64,000 nt of DNA from Alphaproteobacteria bacterium (GCA_033344895.1 JAWPMN010000001.1:620001-684000), one strand, 5' to 3'. Positions 1 through 8,141 are shown, counted from the first letter of the stretch. The notes: generated by a model not told the origin, from the sequence alone. Program-made: numbers and translations.

Positions 1-1
1 C

Positions 2-295
2 ATTGTCGAGAAGACCGCCGACGAGCATGATCGGGAACTGGCCGAGACCCTGTTCCTGACCCACTATGTCGGTCAGGTCATTGCCCGCGGCGGGTTCGAG
101 CGCACGGAGATCGACACGGTTTCGTTCGGATTCCTGATGGACGCGGTGGACAGCGTGCGCCACGACACGCGCCTGTTCGAGGAGGTCTGCCGTTTCAATT
201 CCTACTGTGAAGAAGTCGTCCGCCGCTTTGATCGCAGCGAACGGGACGTCAAGAAACGGTTGCTGAATCTGACGCCTGCGCCGGAATCCGACTGA
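2..295 (+). CDS. C-terminal 97 residues of an unidentified protein (partial at window start)
   Basis: An open frame enters from the left edge and stops with TGA at 293-295, so only the C-terminus is visible. It reads as a mostly helical, charged protein, for example HDRELAETLFLTHYVGQ and later NSYCEEVVRRFDRSERDVKKRL. No family motif was recognised and no transmembrane segment is present. Codon use and GC look like the rest of the window. Function is unknown; the upstream part would be needed to classify it. Confidence 0.6.
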   Translation: MVEKTADEHDRELAETLFLTHYVGQVIARGGFERTEIDTVSFGFLMDAVDSVRHDTRLFEEVCRFNSYCEEVVRRFDRSERDVKKRLLNLTPAPESD

Positions 296-396
296 CACGC
301 CGGGAACTTTTTCGGCCCTTTTTGCATCTTCTCTTCGGAATACCCGTGGACCGGCCGGTGCCGGTTCGAAGGTTCAAGCCGTGATGAGAGGACGCA

Positions 397-855
397 ATGA
401 CCAGCATGAATCACGCGATGGCCAATCTTCCCCCGGCCCCGACCGGAGCCGATTGGAAAGCCCTGTTGATCGCGGGCGCCCTGGCGCTCGCCACCCTGCC
501 CGCACTCCTCACCGCCGATCCTGCCACAGCCTATCCGTGGCAGCCCCATCACGTTGCGGGAATGGAATCCGCCGGCAGCCTCGTCACCGCGCAGAGCGGG
601 GAAGAGATCAGCGACGAAACCCTGAAATCCTTCAAGACCGCCAAGACAACGGTCATGGCCATCAAGGACGAATGGCAGAACCGCGTCGAGCGGGGCGAAG
701 TCGACGCCGAGGATGAGTCCGCACAGGACATTGTGCGCATTCAGATGACCGCCGCGATCGAACAGAACGGCCTGAGCGTCGACACCTACAATCGCATCGA
801 CACCGCGCTGAAATCCGACGCCCTGCTGCGTCAGCGCTATCAGGACCTTCCGTAG
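397..855 (+). CDS. DUF4168 domain protein, probably secreted or membrane anchored
   Basis: A 152-residue protein. After a polar N-terminus, a hydrophobic segment near residues 25-40 (ALLIAGALALATLPALL) looks like a late signal peptide or membrane anchor. The remainder fits the DUF4168 pattern: an initial helix with KTAKTTVMAIKDEWQ, then the characteristic NGLSVDTYNRI and a final DALLRQRYQ. The biochemical role of the family is unknown; members are usually exported. A purine-rich GAGAGGACGC stretch lies just upstream of the ATG and supports this start. The gene ends 10 bases before the stop of the convergent amidase gene. Confidence 0.7.
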   Translation: MTSMNHAMANLPPAPTGADWKALLIAGALALATLPALLTADPATAYPWQPHHVAGMESAGSLVTAQSGEEISDETLKSFKTAKTTVMAIKDEWQNRVERGEVDAEDESAQDIVRIQMTAAIEQNGLSVDTYNRIDTALKSDALLRQRYQDLP

Positions 856-865
856 CGCCGGCCGG

Positions 866-2275
866 TTATTCCGCCACGGGTGCGGCGACGACCGGCCGGT
901 CCACGGGGGGATTGCGGGCCCAGACCTGAAGGCCGCGTTCGACCGCCTCCGCCGCCTCCAGCACCTTGCGGTCGCTGCCGGGCGGACCGACGATCTGCAG
1001 CCCGACGGGCAGGCCCGCTTCGGTAAAGCCACCGGGTACCGAAACGGTCGGCAGGTCCAGCGCCGGACTGATATAGACCGTGCCCCAGTCATAGGCATCA
1101 TGGTCCGTTTCTTCCGGTCGAAAGGCGGTGCCGCTGGTCGTCGGCCAGCAGATCAGGTCATAGCGCGTGAAGAATTCCGCCAGGATGTGCCAGGCCTTGA
1201 CCCGCGCCGCATAGGCCCGCTCCATTTCAAAGCCCGTCATGTGACGCGACTGGGCGACCAGATCCAGGATGTCGTGCCCCAGTTCCAGCCCGTATTCGTC
1301 AACCGCCCAGCCGGCATATTCGGCGGCGCAGAGCGCCCGGAAGACCGGCTGACTGCGCGCCATGAAGGCGACATTCGGGTCGTCCTCCGCCACGGCGGCG
1401 CCGGCATCCGAAAGTGCATCGGCGCAGGGTGCCAGCGCCCGGGTCACCGCCGGGTCGATGGTGAAGGCGGCGGAGCCGACCGAAAAGGCGATCCGCATGC
1501 CGGACAGGTTCCCCGTCAATGGCGCATCGAACTCTTCCGGGCCGAAGGGCGGCGCGATGGGGCTGCGCGGATCGGGTCCGGACACTACCGACAGCATCAG
1601 GCGCAGATCGTCGACCCGCCTTGCCATCGGCCCCATGACATGCAGCCGGTCGAAAGGGGCGACGCTGGGCACTTTCGGCACGACGCCGGTCGACGGGCGA
1701 TACCCCGCGACATTGCACCAGGATGCCGGAATGCGGGTCGATCCGCCCAGGTCGGTTCCGTCCGCCAGCGGCACGAGGTCCAGCGCCAGCGCCGCGCCGG
1801 CCCCGCCCGAACTGGAGCCCGCCGTCCGATCCAGCGCGTAGGGATTGCGCGTCCGTCCCCACAGGGCGTTGTCGGTATCGGCCCCGAAGGCGAATTCCGG
1901 CATATTGGTCTTGCCCACGACGATGGCGCCGGCGGCTTTCATGCGCTGGACATGCAGGCTGTCCGATTCCGGCCAGTTGTCGCGCAGCGCCTTGGCACCA
2001 TAGGTCGTGCGAAAACCGGCGACATCGAAATTGTCCTTGATCGCGACAGGCACGCCGAACAGCGCCCCCTGCGCCCGCCCATCGGCGCGGTCCCGGTCCG
2101 CCGATTCGGCGGCACGCATCGCGGCATCGAGATCCGATTGAATGATCGCGTTGACCCGCCCGTTCAACCGGCCGATCCGATCCGTGAAGGCGGCCATGAC
2201 CTCGGCACAGGTCAGCGCGCCGGATCGCATCCGCGCCGCCAATTCCGATGCCGACAACCGGGTGATGCTGTTCAT
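866..2275 (-). CDS. Amidase, amidase-signature family
   Basis: 469 residues from the ATG at 2275. A longer in-frame start at 2338 exists, but the residues it adds do not resemble the family. It carries the Ser-cisSer-Lys machinery: Lys80 in VAIKDNFDVAG, the glycine and serine rich GSSSGGAG with the cis-Ser near 155, and the nucleophile Ser179 in DLGGSTRIPA. Members hydrolyse carboxamides such as aryl amides, indoleacetamide or amino-acid amides. The substrate cannot be read from sequence. It is a cytoplasmic enzyme without a signal peptide. It is divergent from the eutB-like gene, so a shared role in catabolism of an amide or amino-acid derivative is possible but unproven. The GatA subunit is unlikely because no gatB or gatC is nearby. 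Confidence 0.85.
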   Translation of the reverse strand: MNSITRLSASELAARMRSGALTCAEVMAAFTDRIGRLNGRVNAIIQSDLDAAMRAAESADRDRADGRAQGALFGVPVAIKDNFDVAGFRTTYGAKALRDNWPESDSLHVQRMKAAGAIVVGKTNMPEFAFGADTDNALWGRTRNPYALDRTAGSSSGGAGAALALDLVPLADGTDLGGSTRIPASWCNVAGYRPSTGVVPKVPSVAPFDRLHVMGPMARRVDDLRLMLSVVSGPDPRSPIAPPFGPEEFDAPLTGNLSGMRIAFSVGSAAFTIDPAVTRALAPCADALSDAGAAVAEDDPNVAFMARSQPVFRALCAAEYAGWAVDEYGLELGHDILDLVAQSRHMTGFEMERAYAARVKAWHILAEFFTRYDLICWPTTSGTAFRPEETDHDAYDWGTVYISPALDLPTVSVPGGFTEAGLPVGLQIVGPPGSDRKVLEAAEAVERGLQVWARNPPVDRPVVAAPVAE

Positions 2276-2402
2276 TTCTGTCGTTCCGCCCCCAAAATCT
2301 GACCGCTGCGCAGTATCACCGAAACCGAATGGCGGCAATTGCCGAAAAGACCCGCCGGTTATCTTGTTCGAACCGGTGGTGCGTGCTTATTCTGCGCGCA
2401 CC

Positions 2403-3404
2403 ATGACAGATGCACACATTCCCTTGTCCGCCATCGAGGCAGCGCACGAGAAAATTCGTCCGCATGTGCTTCGCACGCCCCTGGTCCCGGCCTTTCCCCT
2501 GTCCGACTCGGTCGGCGGAGAAATCCGGTTGAAACTGGAGTTCCTGCAGGCGACCGGTGCCTTCAAACTGCGCGGTGCGACCAATGCGATCTTGTCGCTC
2601 AGCGACGCGGATCGTGCCCGGGGCGTCGTTACCTGCTCCACGGGCAATCACGGGCGCGGGGTCGCCTATGCCGCGCACCTCCTCGGGGTGCGGGCGGTGG
2701 TCTGCATGTCGGAGCTGGTGCCGCAGGTGAAGGTGGACGGCATCAAGCGCTTCGGCGGCGAAGTCCGCATCGGCGGCAAGAGCCAGGACGAGGCCGAAGT
2801 CGAGGCCATGCGCCTGATGCGCGAAGAAGGCATGATCTATATCTCGCCCTTCGACCACGCGCATGTCATTGCCGGCCAGGGCACGATCGGCCTGGAACTG
2901 GTCGAGGACTGGGCCGAGATGGATACGGTCGTCGTGCCCTTGTCCGGCGGCGGTCTGCTGGCCGGAATTGCCTCGGCGGTGAAGGCCAGGCGCCCGTCGA
3001 CGCGCCTGATCGGCGTCACAATGGAACGCGGCCCGGCAATGTATGACAGCCTGCGCGCCGGCAAGCCGGTTGAGGTCGTCGAGGAACCGACCCTTGCGGA
3101 CTCGCTCGGCGGCGGTATTGGACTGGACAATGCCCATACCTTTGCCATGGTCCGCGACCTCGTCGACGAGACGGTTCTCGTCAGCGAAACGGAGATCGCG
3201 GCGGCGATGCGGGGGCTGTATCGCGATCAGCAGATCGTCTGCGAAGGCGGTGCCGCGGTCGGCGTGGCCGCCCTCATGTCCGGCAAGATCGACGCGAAGA
3301 ACCGGCACACCGCCGTCATCGTCAGCGGCCGCAATGTCGACATGGATATCTTTACCCGGATCGTGAACGGCGAAGACGTCGATCTGGCCAGGGAACGCTC
3401 CTGA
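2403..3404 (+). CDS. eutB: PLP-dependent dehydratase, EutB-like (threonine dehydratase family)
   Basis: 333 residues, a fold-type II PLP enzyme. The Schiff-base lysine is Lys55 in GAFKLRGA, the substrate loop is STGNHGRG, and the phosphate-binding loop is SGGGLLAG. The protein lacks the regulatory ACT domain of biosynthetic IlvA. Blocks such as CMSELVP, AGQGTIGLELVED and TLADSLGGGIGLDN match the hydroxyectoine-utilisation dehydratase EutB. BhcB of the beta-hydroxyaspartate cycle is a close relative and an alternative. The start is the ATG at 2403. The EutC-like gene begins 11 bases after its stop, as in ectoine catabolic clusters. The other ectoine genes (eutA, eutD, eutE, doeCD) are absent here, so the substrate could be another 3-hydroxy amino acid. 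Confidence 0.82.
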   Translation: MTDAHIPLSAIEAAHEKIRPHVLRTPLVPAFPLSDSVGGEIRLKLEFLQATGAFKLRGATNAILSLSDADRARGVVTCSTGNHGRGVAYAAHLLGVRAVVCMSELVPQVKVDGIKRFGGEVRIGGKSQDEAEVEAMRLMREEGMIYISPFDHAHVIAGQGTIGLELVEDWAEMDTVVVPLSGGGLLAGIASAVKARRPSTRLIGVTMERGPAMYDSLRAGKPVEVVEEPTLADSLGGGIGLDNAHTFAMVRDLVDETVLVSETEIAAAMRGLYRDQQIVCEGGAAVGVAALMSGKIDAKNRHTAVIVSGRNVDMDIFTRIVNGEDVDLARERS

Positions 3405-3415
3405 AGGGGACCGAC

Positions 3416-4408
3416 ATGCAAGAAATCCTGATCCTGAACGAAAACGAACTGCGCCAGGCGATCACGCTGGACATGACGGCGGTCGATCTGGTCGCCGAGG
3501 CCTTCGCGAAACTGTCCGACGGTTCGGTCATCATGCCGCCGATCCTGCGCATGGACATGGAGGACAGAAACGGAGAGGTCGACGTGAAGACCGCCTATGT
3601 CCCGGGACTGGACGGCTTTGCTATCAAGGTCAGCCCGGGTTTCTTCGACAACCCGAAAAAGGGTCTGTCGACGACCAGCGGGCTCATGGTCGTGCATGAT
3701 GCCAAGACCGGCTTCGTGCAGGCGGTCCTGCTGGACAACGGCTATCTGACAGATGTGCGCACCGCAGCCGCCGGTGCGGTCGCCGCGCGATGCCTGTCCG
3801 TCAAGAACGCCAGCCGCGCCGCGGTCATCGGGACCGGGCTGCAGGCACGATTGCAGATCCAGGCGCTGACCCTGGTCCGGCCGATCGAAACCGTAACCGT
3901 CTGGGGCCGGGACCCCGAAAAGGCCGCCGCCTGCGCGCAGGATATCGAATGGTCGACTTCCCTGAAGACCAGGATTGCCGGTTCTGTGGAGGAGGCCCTG
4001 GCCGACGCGCAGATTGCCGTGACGACGACCCCCAGCCGCACACCGCTGATCGACGAGTCGATGCTGCATCCCGGCCTGCATATCACCGCCATGGGGTCGG
4101 ATGCGGAGCATAAGAACGAGCTGGCCCCGAACGTCATTGCCGAGGCCGATCTCTTCGTTTGCGACAAGCATGAACAATCCGCGCGGCTGGGCGAACTGCA
4201 CCATGCCGTGGGCGCCGGTGTCGTGCCGGAAGACATGCCGGTCACGGAACTGGGCCATGTTGTCGCCGGCACCCATCCGGGACGTCAGAGCGACGATGCC
4301 GTGACCGTCTGCGACCTGACCGGAACCGGCGCGCAGGACACGGCGATCGCCACCTATGCCCTGTCCGTCGCTCTGGAAAACAGCTTCGGTACCCGCATCA
4401 CCAACTGA
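3416..4408 (+). CDS. eutC: Ornithine cyclodeaminase family protein, EutC-like
   Basis: 330 residues. It has the mu-crystallin/ornithine cyclodeaminase layout: an N-terminal substrate domain with AIKVSPGFFDNP, the signature LLDNGYLTDVRTAAAGA, and a Rossmann domain starting AVIGTGLQARLQIQA. In hydroxyectoine degradation this protein follows EutB. In the beta-hydroxyaspartate cycle its relative BhcD reduces iminosuccinate to aspartate. The pair here could therefore dehydrate a hydroxy amino acid and reduce the imine product before it hydrolyses; this is inference. An RBS-like AAGGGG precedes the ATG, and spacing to the dehydratase is 11 bases, so the two are almost certainly co-transcribed. Confidence 0.82.
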   Translation: MQEILILNENELRQAITLDMTAVDLVAEAFAKLSDGSVIMPPILRMDMEDRNGEVDVKTAYVPGLDGFAIKVSPGFFDNPKKGLSTTSGLMVVHDAKTGFVQAVLLDNGYLTDVRTAAAGAVAARCLSVKNASRAAVIGTGLQARLQIQALTLVRPIETVTVWGRDPEKAAACAQDIEWSTSLKTRIAGSVEEALADAQIAVTTTPSRTPLIDESMLHPGLHITAMGSDAEHKNELAPNVIAEADLFVCDKHEQSARLGELHHAVGAGVVPEDMPVTELGHVVAGTHPGRQSDDAVTVCDLTGTGAQDTAIATYALSVALENSFGTRITN

Positions 4409-4486
4409 ACCAGCCGGCCCCGCGCCTTTCTCGCCACGGCTTGTGCCGCGGACGATGTGAATTTCGTCCGCCAATTCCGCATGCAG

Positions 4487-4511
4487 GTGTGGACATATTT
4501 ATAATTCACAC
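4487..4511 (+). promoter_or_regulatory. Imperfect GTGTG/TTCACAC dyad overlapping the promoter
   Basis: GTGTGGA at 4487-4493 and TTCACAC at 4505-4511 form an inverted repeat with one mismatch. TTCACAC is the same sequence found in the arms of the perfect palindrome 22 bases downstream. It covers the -35 element and half of the spacer, which is a plausible repressor or activator half of a two-site operator. Confidence 0.45.
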
Positions 4512-4518
4512 TTATATT
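4490..4518 (+). promoter_or_regulatory. Promoter of the siroheme/sulfite reductase operon
   Basis: TGGACA at 4490-4495 and TATATT at 4513-4518 are separated by exactly 17 bases in an AT-rich island that contrasts with the GC-rich surroundings. This fits a sigma-70 type promoter about 65 bases before the CysG-like start. A perfect TATAAT also occurs at 4500-4505. Identification is by eye only. Confidence 0.55.
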
Positions 4519-4532
4519 ACGTCTAAATGATT

Positions 4533-4556
4533 TTTCACACATTTAATTGTGTGAAA
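4533..4556 (+). promoter_or_regulatory. 24-bp perfect palindrome, candidate operator of the siroheme operon
   Basis: TTTCACACA at 4533-4541 and its exact reverse complement TGTGTGAAA at 4548-4556 flank the six-base centre TTTAAT. It lies about 15-38 bases downstream of the predicted -10 element and 27 bases before the first start codon, a position typical of repressor binding. No regulator gene is adjacent, so the cognate protein is unknown; a regulator of sulfur assimilation is the natural guess. Confidence 0.65.
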
Positions 4557-4582
4557 TCGGCAAGCGAGGCGAGAGCAATATC

Positions 4583-5557
4583 ATGGACGTGTTTCCGTCC
4601 TTCTGGCGTCTGGAGAACAGAAGCGTGATCGTGGTCGGCGGCGCCGATGCGGCGATCCGCAAACTGCGCCTGCTCGCCCGAACGCCGGCCCGCCTCACCG
4701 TATTCTCCGACCACCCGGCGGCGGAAATCGCCGCCCTGGAGCGAAACGGGCGTATCGTCCTGAACCGACGCACCCTGACCGTGGCCGACATCGACGATGA
4801 CGCCGCCTTTGCGGTCGTCGCCACAGAGGATGATGCTGTCGCCGAAGACGCTGTCACCCTGTTGCGCGCGGCCCGTGTCCCGGTGAACGCCGTCGATCGG
4901 ACCGAACTCTGCGATTTCCTGATCCCGTCCATCGTCGACCGCAACCCGGTCGTGATCGGGATCGCAACCGGGGGCGCCGCGCCGATCCTGGCCCGGAATG
5001 TCCGTGAGACGCTGGAAGCGATCCTGCCCGCGCGCCTGGGCAATCTGGCCGCCTTCGCCCGGCGTTTCCGGGGTGCGGTCTCTGCAACACTGGGTGACGG
5101 CAAGGCCCGCAAGGCCTTCTGGGAAAGCTTCTTCGCCGGGCCGGTTGCCCAGCAGGTACTGGACGGTGACGAGGCCGCGGCCAATGACGCCATGCTGACG
5201 GTCCTGAACCGGCGCGCGGCCGCCGAACGCCCGGCTGGCAGCGTGACACTGATCGAAGTCGATGCGGTCGAGACGGACCTGCTCAGCCTACGCGCGCTGC
5301 GGCGGATGCAGCGCGCCGACATCGTGCTGCATCGCCCCGACGCCGCCCCGGCGCTGATGGAACTGACTCGCCGCGACGCGGACCGTGCCGAATGGACCCG
5401 CGCCGACAGCGTCCTTGACCTTGCGGCCCGTCATGCCGGCGTCGGCCTGTCCGTGGTCGTTCTGGGCCCGCCCGGCAGCCTGCCCGAAACCCGTTACGAA
5501 ACCCTGCGCCATGGCGCGGCCCCGGATGCCCGTCCGGCCGCCCTGGCCGCCGTCTGA
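4583..5557 (+). CDS. cysG: Siroheme synthase-like protein: precorrin-2 dehydrogenase/ferrochelatase with a remnant methyltransferase segment
   Basis: 324 residues from the ATG at 4583. Residues 1-200 match the N-terminal half of CysG (Met8p-like): a Rossmann start SVIVVGGADAAIRKLRLL, the catalytic Asp region VNAVDRTELCDF, then LIPSIVDRNPVVIGIATGGAAPILAR and a dimerisation helix. This part oxidises precorrin-2 and inserts iron. From about residue 220 there is only a short echo of the uroporphyrinogen methyltransferase domain (DLLSLRALRRMQRADIVLHR), lacking the usual GxGPGDPxLLT loop. SUMT activity is therefore not expected here and must come from elsewhere in the genome. It is the first gene of the cysI operon and supplies siroheme for it. 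Confidence 0.85.
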   Translation: MDVFPSFWRLENRSVIVVGGADAAIRKLRLLARTPARLTVFSDHPAAEIAALERNGRIVLNRRTLTVADIDDDAAFAVVATEDDAVAEDAVTLLRAARVPVNAVDRTELCDFLIPSIVDRNPVVIGIATGGAAPILARNVRETLEAILPARLGNLAAFARRFRGAVSATLGDGKARKAFWESFFAGPVAQQVLDGDEAAANDAMLTVLNRRAAAERPAGSVTLIEVDAVETDLLSLRALRRMQRADIVLHRPDAAPALMELTRRDADRAEWTRADSVLDLAARHAGVGLSVVVLGPPGSLPETRYETLRHGAAPDARPAALAAV

Positions 5558-5577
5558 GCCATCGGAGGAATTCGGCG

Positions 5578-5898
5578 ATGAGCCTGAAAGCCCTGAAAGC
5601 CAACCGCCTGTCCGACGGCGAAGCCGTCTGGCTGACCGATGCCGGCGGCTGGTCCGACCGCGTCTCCGCCGCCCGGACCGAAGGCGATGCCGACGGCCAT
5701 GCCGCGTTGGAGAAGATCGGTGCCCAGGCCACGGCCGACGCCCTGGTCGTCGATGCCGAACTGATCGACGTCGAAATCCGGGACGGCGCGCCGGTCCCGA
5801 CCAAACTGAAGGAGCGCATTCGTGCGCTGGGGCCGACCGTGCGCCTCGATCTCGGCAAGCAGGCCGAGCCGAAATCCCGTCTGCAAGAGGTTGCGTAA
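5578..5898 (+). CDS. DUF2849 domain-containing protein
   Basis: 106 residues, cytoplasmic, no membrane segment. It opens with MSLKALKANRLSDGEAVWLTD, the typical start of DUF2849, a small alphaproteobacterial family nearly always found directly before the sulfite/nitrite reductase gene. Its function is not established; a role in siroheme or iron-sulfur handling for CysI is an inference from gene order. It lies 20 bases after the siroheme gene (GGAGGA just before the ATG) and 3 bases before cysI, so it belongs to the same transcript. Confidence 0.8.
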   Translation: MSLKALKANRLSDGEAVWLTDAGGWSDRVSAARTEGDADGHAALEKIGAQATADALVVDAELIDVEIRDGAPVPTKLKERIRALGPTVRLDLGKQAEPKSRLQEVA

Positions 5899-5901
5899 GC
5901 C

Positions 5902-7572
5902 ATGTACCGTTACGACGAATTCGACGCTCAGCTGGTCCAGGAACGGGTCGCCCAGTTCCGCGGTCAGGTCGCCCGCCGGGTCGCCGGCGAACTGACCGAA
6001 GACGAATTCAAGCCGCTGCGCCTGATGAACGGCCTCTATCTGCAGATTCATGCCTATATGCTGCGCGTCGCCATTCCCTATGGCACGTTCAATGCCACGC
6101 AGATGCGCAAGCTGGCCCATATCGCGCGGGTCTACGACAAGGGCTACGGCCATTTCACCACGCGCCAGAACATTCAGTACAACTGGATCACGCTGGACCA
6201 GACCCCGGACATCCTGGAGGAACTGGCCACTGTCGAGATGCACGCCATCCAGACCTCGGGCAACTGCATTCGGAACACGACCGCCGACCCCTATGCCGGC
6301 GCCGCCGTGGACGAGCATGAAGACCCGCGCATCTGGGCGGAAATCATCCGGCAGTGGTCCAGCTTCCACCCGGAATTCAGCTTCCTGCCGCGCAAGTTCA
6401 AGATCGCCGTGACCGGTGCCGAGAACGACCGTGCCGCCGTGCGCGTGCACGATATCGGCCTGGTCATTGTGCGCAACGATGCGGGCGAAGTCGGCTTCAA
6501 GGTGATGGTCGGCGGCGGTCAGGGCCGCACCCCGATGATCGCAAAGACGATCCGGGAATTCGTGCCGAAGGACAATCTGCTGTCCTATCTGGAGGCCGTG
6601 CTGCGCGTCTACAACATGCTCGGCCGCCGCGACAACAAGTACAAGGCACGGATCAAGATCCTGGTCCACGAAGTCGGCGTCGAGGAAGTGACCCGCCTGG
6701 TCGAGGCCGAGTGGGAAGCGATGAAGAAGGAAACCTCTGTCGACCTGCCGGCCGAGGAGCGCGACCGCATTGCCGCCTATTTCGCGCCGCCCGCCTTCGA
6801 GACGCTGGCCGACACCGACACCGGCTTCGAAGCCCGCAAGTTCGAGGACCGCGACTTCCGTCACTGGGTGCGTACCAATGTGAAGCCGCACCGTCAGCCA
6901 GGCTATGCCATCGTCGACATCTCGCTCAAGCCGACCGGCGGCATTCCCGGCGACATCACCGCCGACCAGATGGACGCGGTCGCGGATATCGCCGATGCCT
7001 ATGCCGTCGACAGCGAAATCCGCGCGACCTATCAGCAGAACCTGGTTCTGCCGCATGTCCGCCTGCAGGACCTGCCCGCCGTCTATGACCGTCTGGTCGC
7101 GGCCGATCTAGCAACCGGCAATATCGGTCTGGCCGGCGACATCATCGCCTGCCCCGGGCTGGACTACTGCAACCTGGCCAACGCCCGGTCGATCCCGGTT
7201 TCCCAGGCAATCTCCGAACGGTTCGCGGACCTGAACCGCCAGTACGATATCGGCCCGCTGGAGATCAAGATTTCCGGCTGCATCAATGCCTGCGGCCATC
7301 ACCATGTCGGCCATATCGGCATTCTGGGCGTCGACCGGAAGGGCGAGGAGCATTACCAGCTCACGCTGGGCGGGCGCGCCGACGATGCCGCCGCCATCGG
7401 CAAGATCACCGGCCCCGGCTTCAGCGCCGACGGCATTGTCGACGCGGTGGAAACCGTCGTCGAAACCTATCTGACGCTGCGCCGCGATCCCGCGGAACGC
7501 TTCATCGACACGCTTGAACGCCTGGGACCCCAGCCGTTCAAGGAGCGCCTGTACGGCGCCAAGGCCGCCTGA
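5902..7572 (+). CDS. cysI: Nitrite/sulfite reductase hemoprotein (siroheme, 4Fe-4S)
   Basis: 556 residues, the usual length of the alphaproteobacterial CysI/NirA-like enzyme. It contains two ferredoxin-like half domains and two siroheme domains. TTRQNIQYNW binds siroheme, and the 4Fe-4S cluster ligands are Cys417 and Cys423 (CPGLDYC) plus Cys460 and Cys464 (CINAC). It catalyses six-electron reduction of sulfite to sulfide, or of nitrite to ammonium. Operon context with DUF2849 and DUF934 favours assimilatory sulfite reduction. The electron donor is not encoded nearby. The start at 5902 is only 3 bases after the preceding stop, consistent with translational coupling. Confidence 0.92.
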   Translation: MYRYDEFDAQLVQERVAQFRGQVARRVAGELTEDEFKPLRLMNGLYLQIHAYMLRVAIPYGTFNATQMRKLAHIARVYDKGYGHFTTRQNIQYNWITLDQTPDILEELATVEMHAIQTSGNCIRNTTADPYAGAAVDEHEDPRIWAEIIRQWSSFHPEFSFLPRKFKIAVTGAENDRAAVRVHDIGLVIVRNDAGEVGFKVMVGGGQGRTPMIAKTIREFVPKDNLLSYLEAVLRVYNMLGRRDNKYKARIKILVHEVGVEEVTRLVEAEWEAMKKETSVDLPAEERDRIAAYFAPPAFETLADTDTGFEARKFEDRDFRHWVRTNVKPHRQPGYAIVDISLKPTGGIPGDITADQMDAVADIADAYAVDSEIRATYQQNLVLPHVRLQDLPAVYDRLVAADLATGNIGLAGDIIACPGLDYCNLANARSIPVSQAISERFADLNRQYDIGPLEIKISGCINACGHHHVGHIGILGVDRKGEEHYQLTLGGRADDAAAIGKITGPGFSADGIVDAVETVVETYLTLRRDPAERFIDTLERLGPQPFKERLYGAKAA

Positions 7573-7591
7573 CCGGAAGGAGACCCCAGAC

Positions 7592-8104
7592 ATGGCTCTT
7601 ATCAAGAACGGTACCCAGGTTTCGGATCAGTGGATCACCGCCGACGACGATACGCCGGTGCAGGCCGACATTCCGACCATCGTCAGCTACAAGCGCTTCC
7701 TGGAAGAACGCGAAACCCTGGTGCGCAGCCGTGCCGAACTGGGCGTGAAAGTGGCCCCGGGCGAGGATGTCACCGCGCTGGAACGCGATCTGCCACGCCT
7801 TCAGGTCATCGCCCTGGACTTCCCCAAATTCACCGATGGCCGGTCTTACAGCGCCGCCCGCATTCTGCGCCAGCGCCTCGGCTTCGAGGGCGAAATCCGC
7901 GCCACGGGCGAGGTTCTGCGGGATCAGTACCTGTTCATGCAGCGTGCCGGCTTCGACAGTTTCGAGGTCAGGGACGGCGTCGAGGCCCGGCAGTGGCTGG
8001 ATGCGGTGCGGGAATTCTCGCACTATTACCAGCCTGCCCCGAACGGCACATCCGCCGTCTGGGCCCTGCGCCATGCCGGACTGGCCGCTGCGGCGGCGGA
8101 GTGA
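7592..8104 (+). CDS. DUF934 domain-containing protein
   Basis: 170 residues from the ATG at 7592, preceded by GGAAGGAGA. The body contains LQVIALDFPKFTDGRSYSAARILRQRLGFEGEIRATGEVLRDQ (given here only as landmarks DFPKFTDGRSYS and RATGEVLRDQ), diagnostic of DUF934. The family accompanies cysI and cysH in sulfate assimilation operons across proteobacteria; biochemical function is unproven. The expected phosphoadenylylsulfate reductase gene cysH is not next to it in this genome. It is the last gene of the operon; the copper operon promoter starts about 40 bases downstream. Confidence 0.85.
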   Translation: MALIKNGTQVSDQWITADDDTPVQADIPTIVSYKRFLEERETLVRSRAELGVKVAPGEDVTALERDLPRLQVIALDFPKFTDGRSYSAARILRQRLGFEGEIRATGEVLRDQYLFMQRAGFDSFEVRDGVEARQWLDAVREFSHYYQPAPNGTSAVWALRHAGLAAAAAE

Positions 8105-8141
8105 ATTTGGCCACGACGCCGCCGGTGCAGCAGGACATCTC

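Noticed and set aside
866-2302. Long open frames on the strand opposite the amidase, and similar long opposite frames over many genes
   Set aside because: They lack ribosome sites and have Arg/Gly/Pro-rich translations typical of the reverse strand of high-GC genes.
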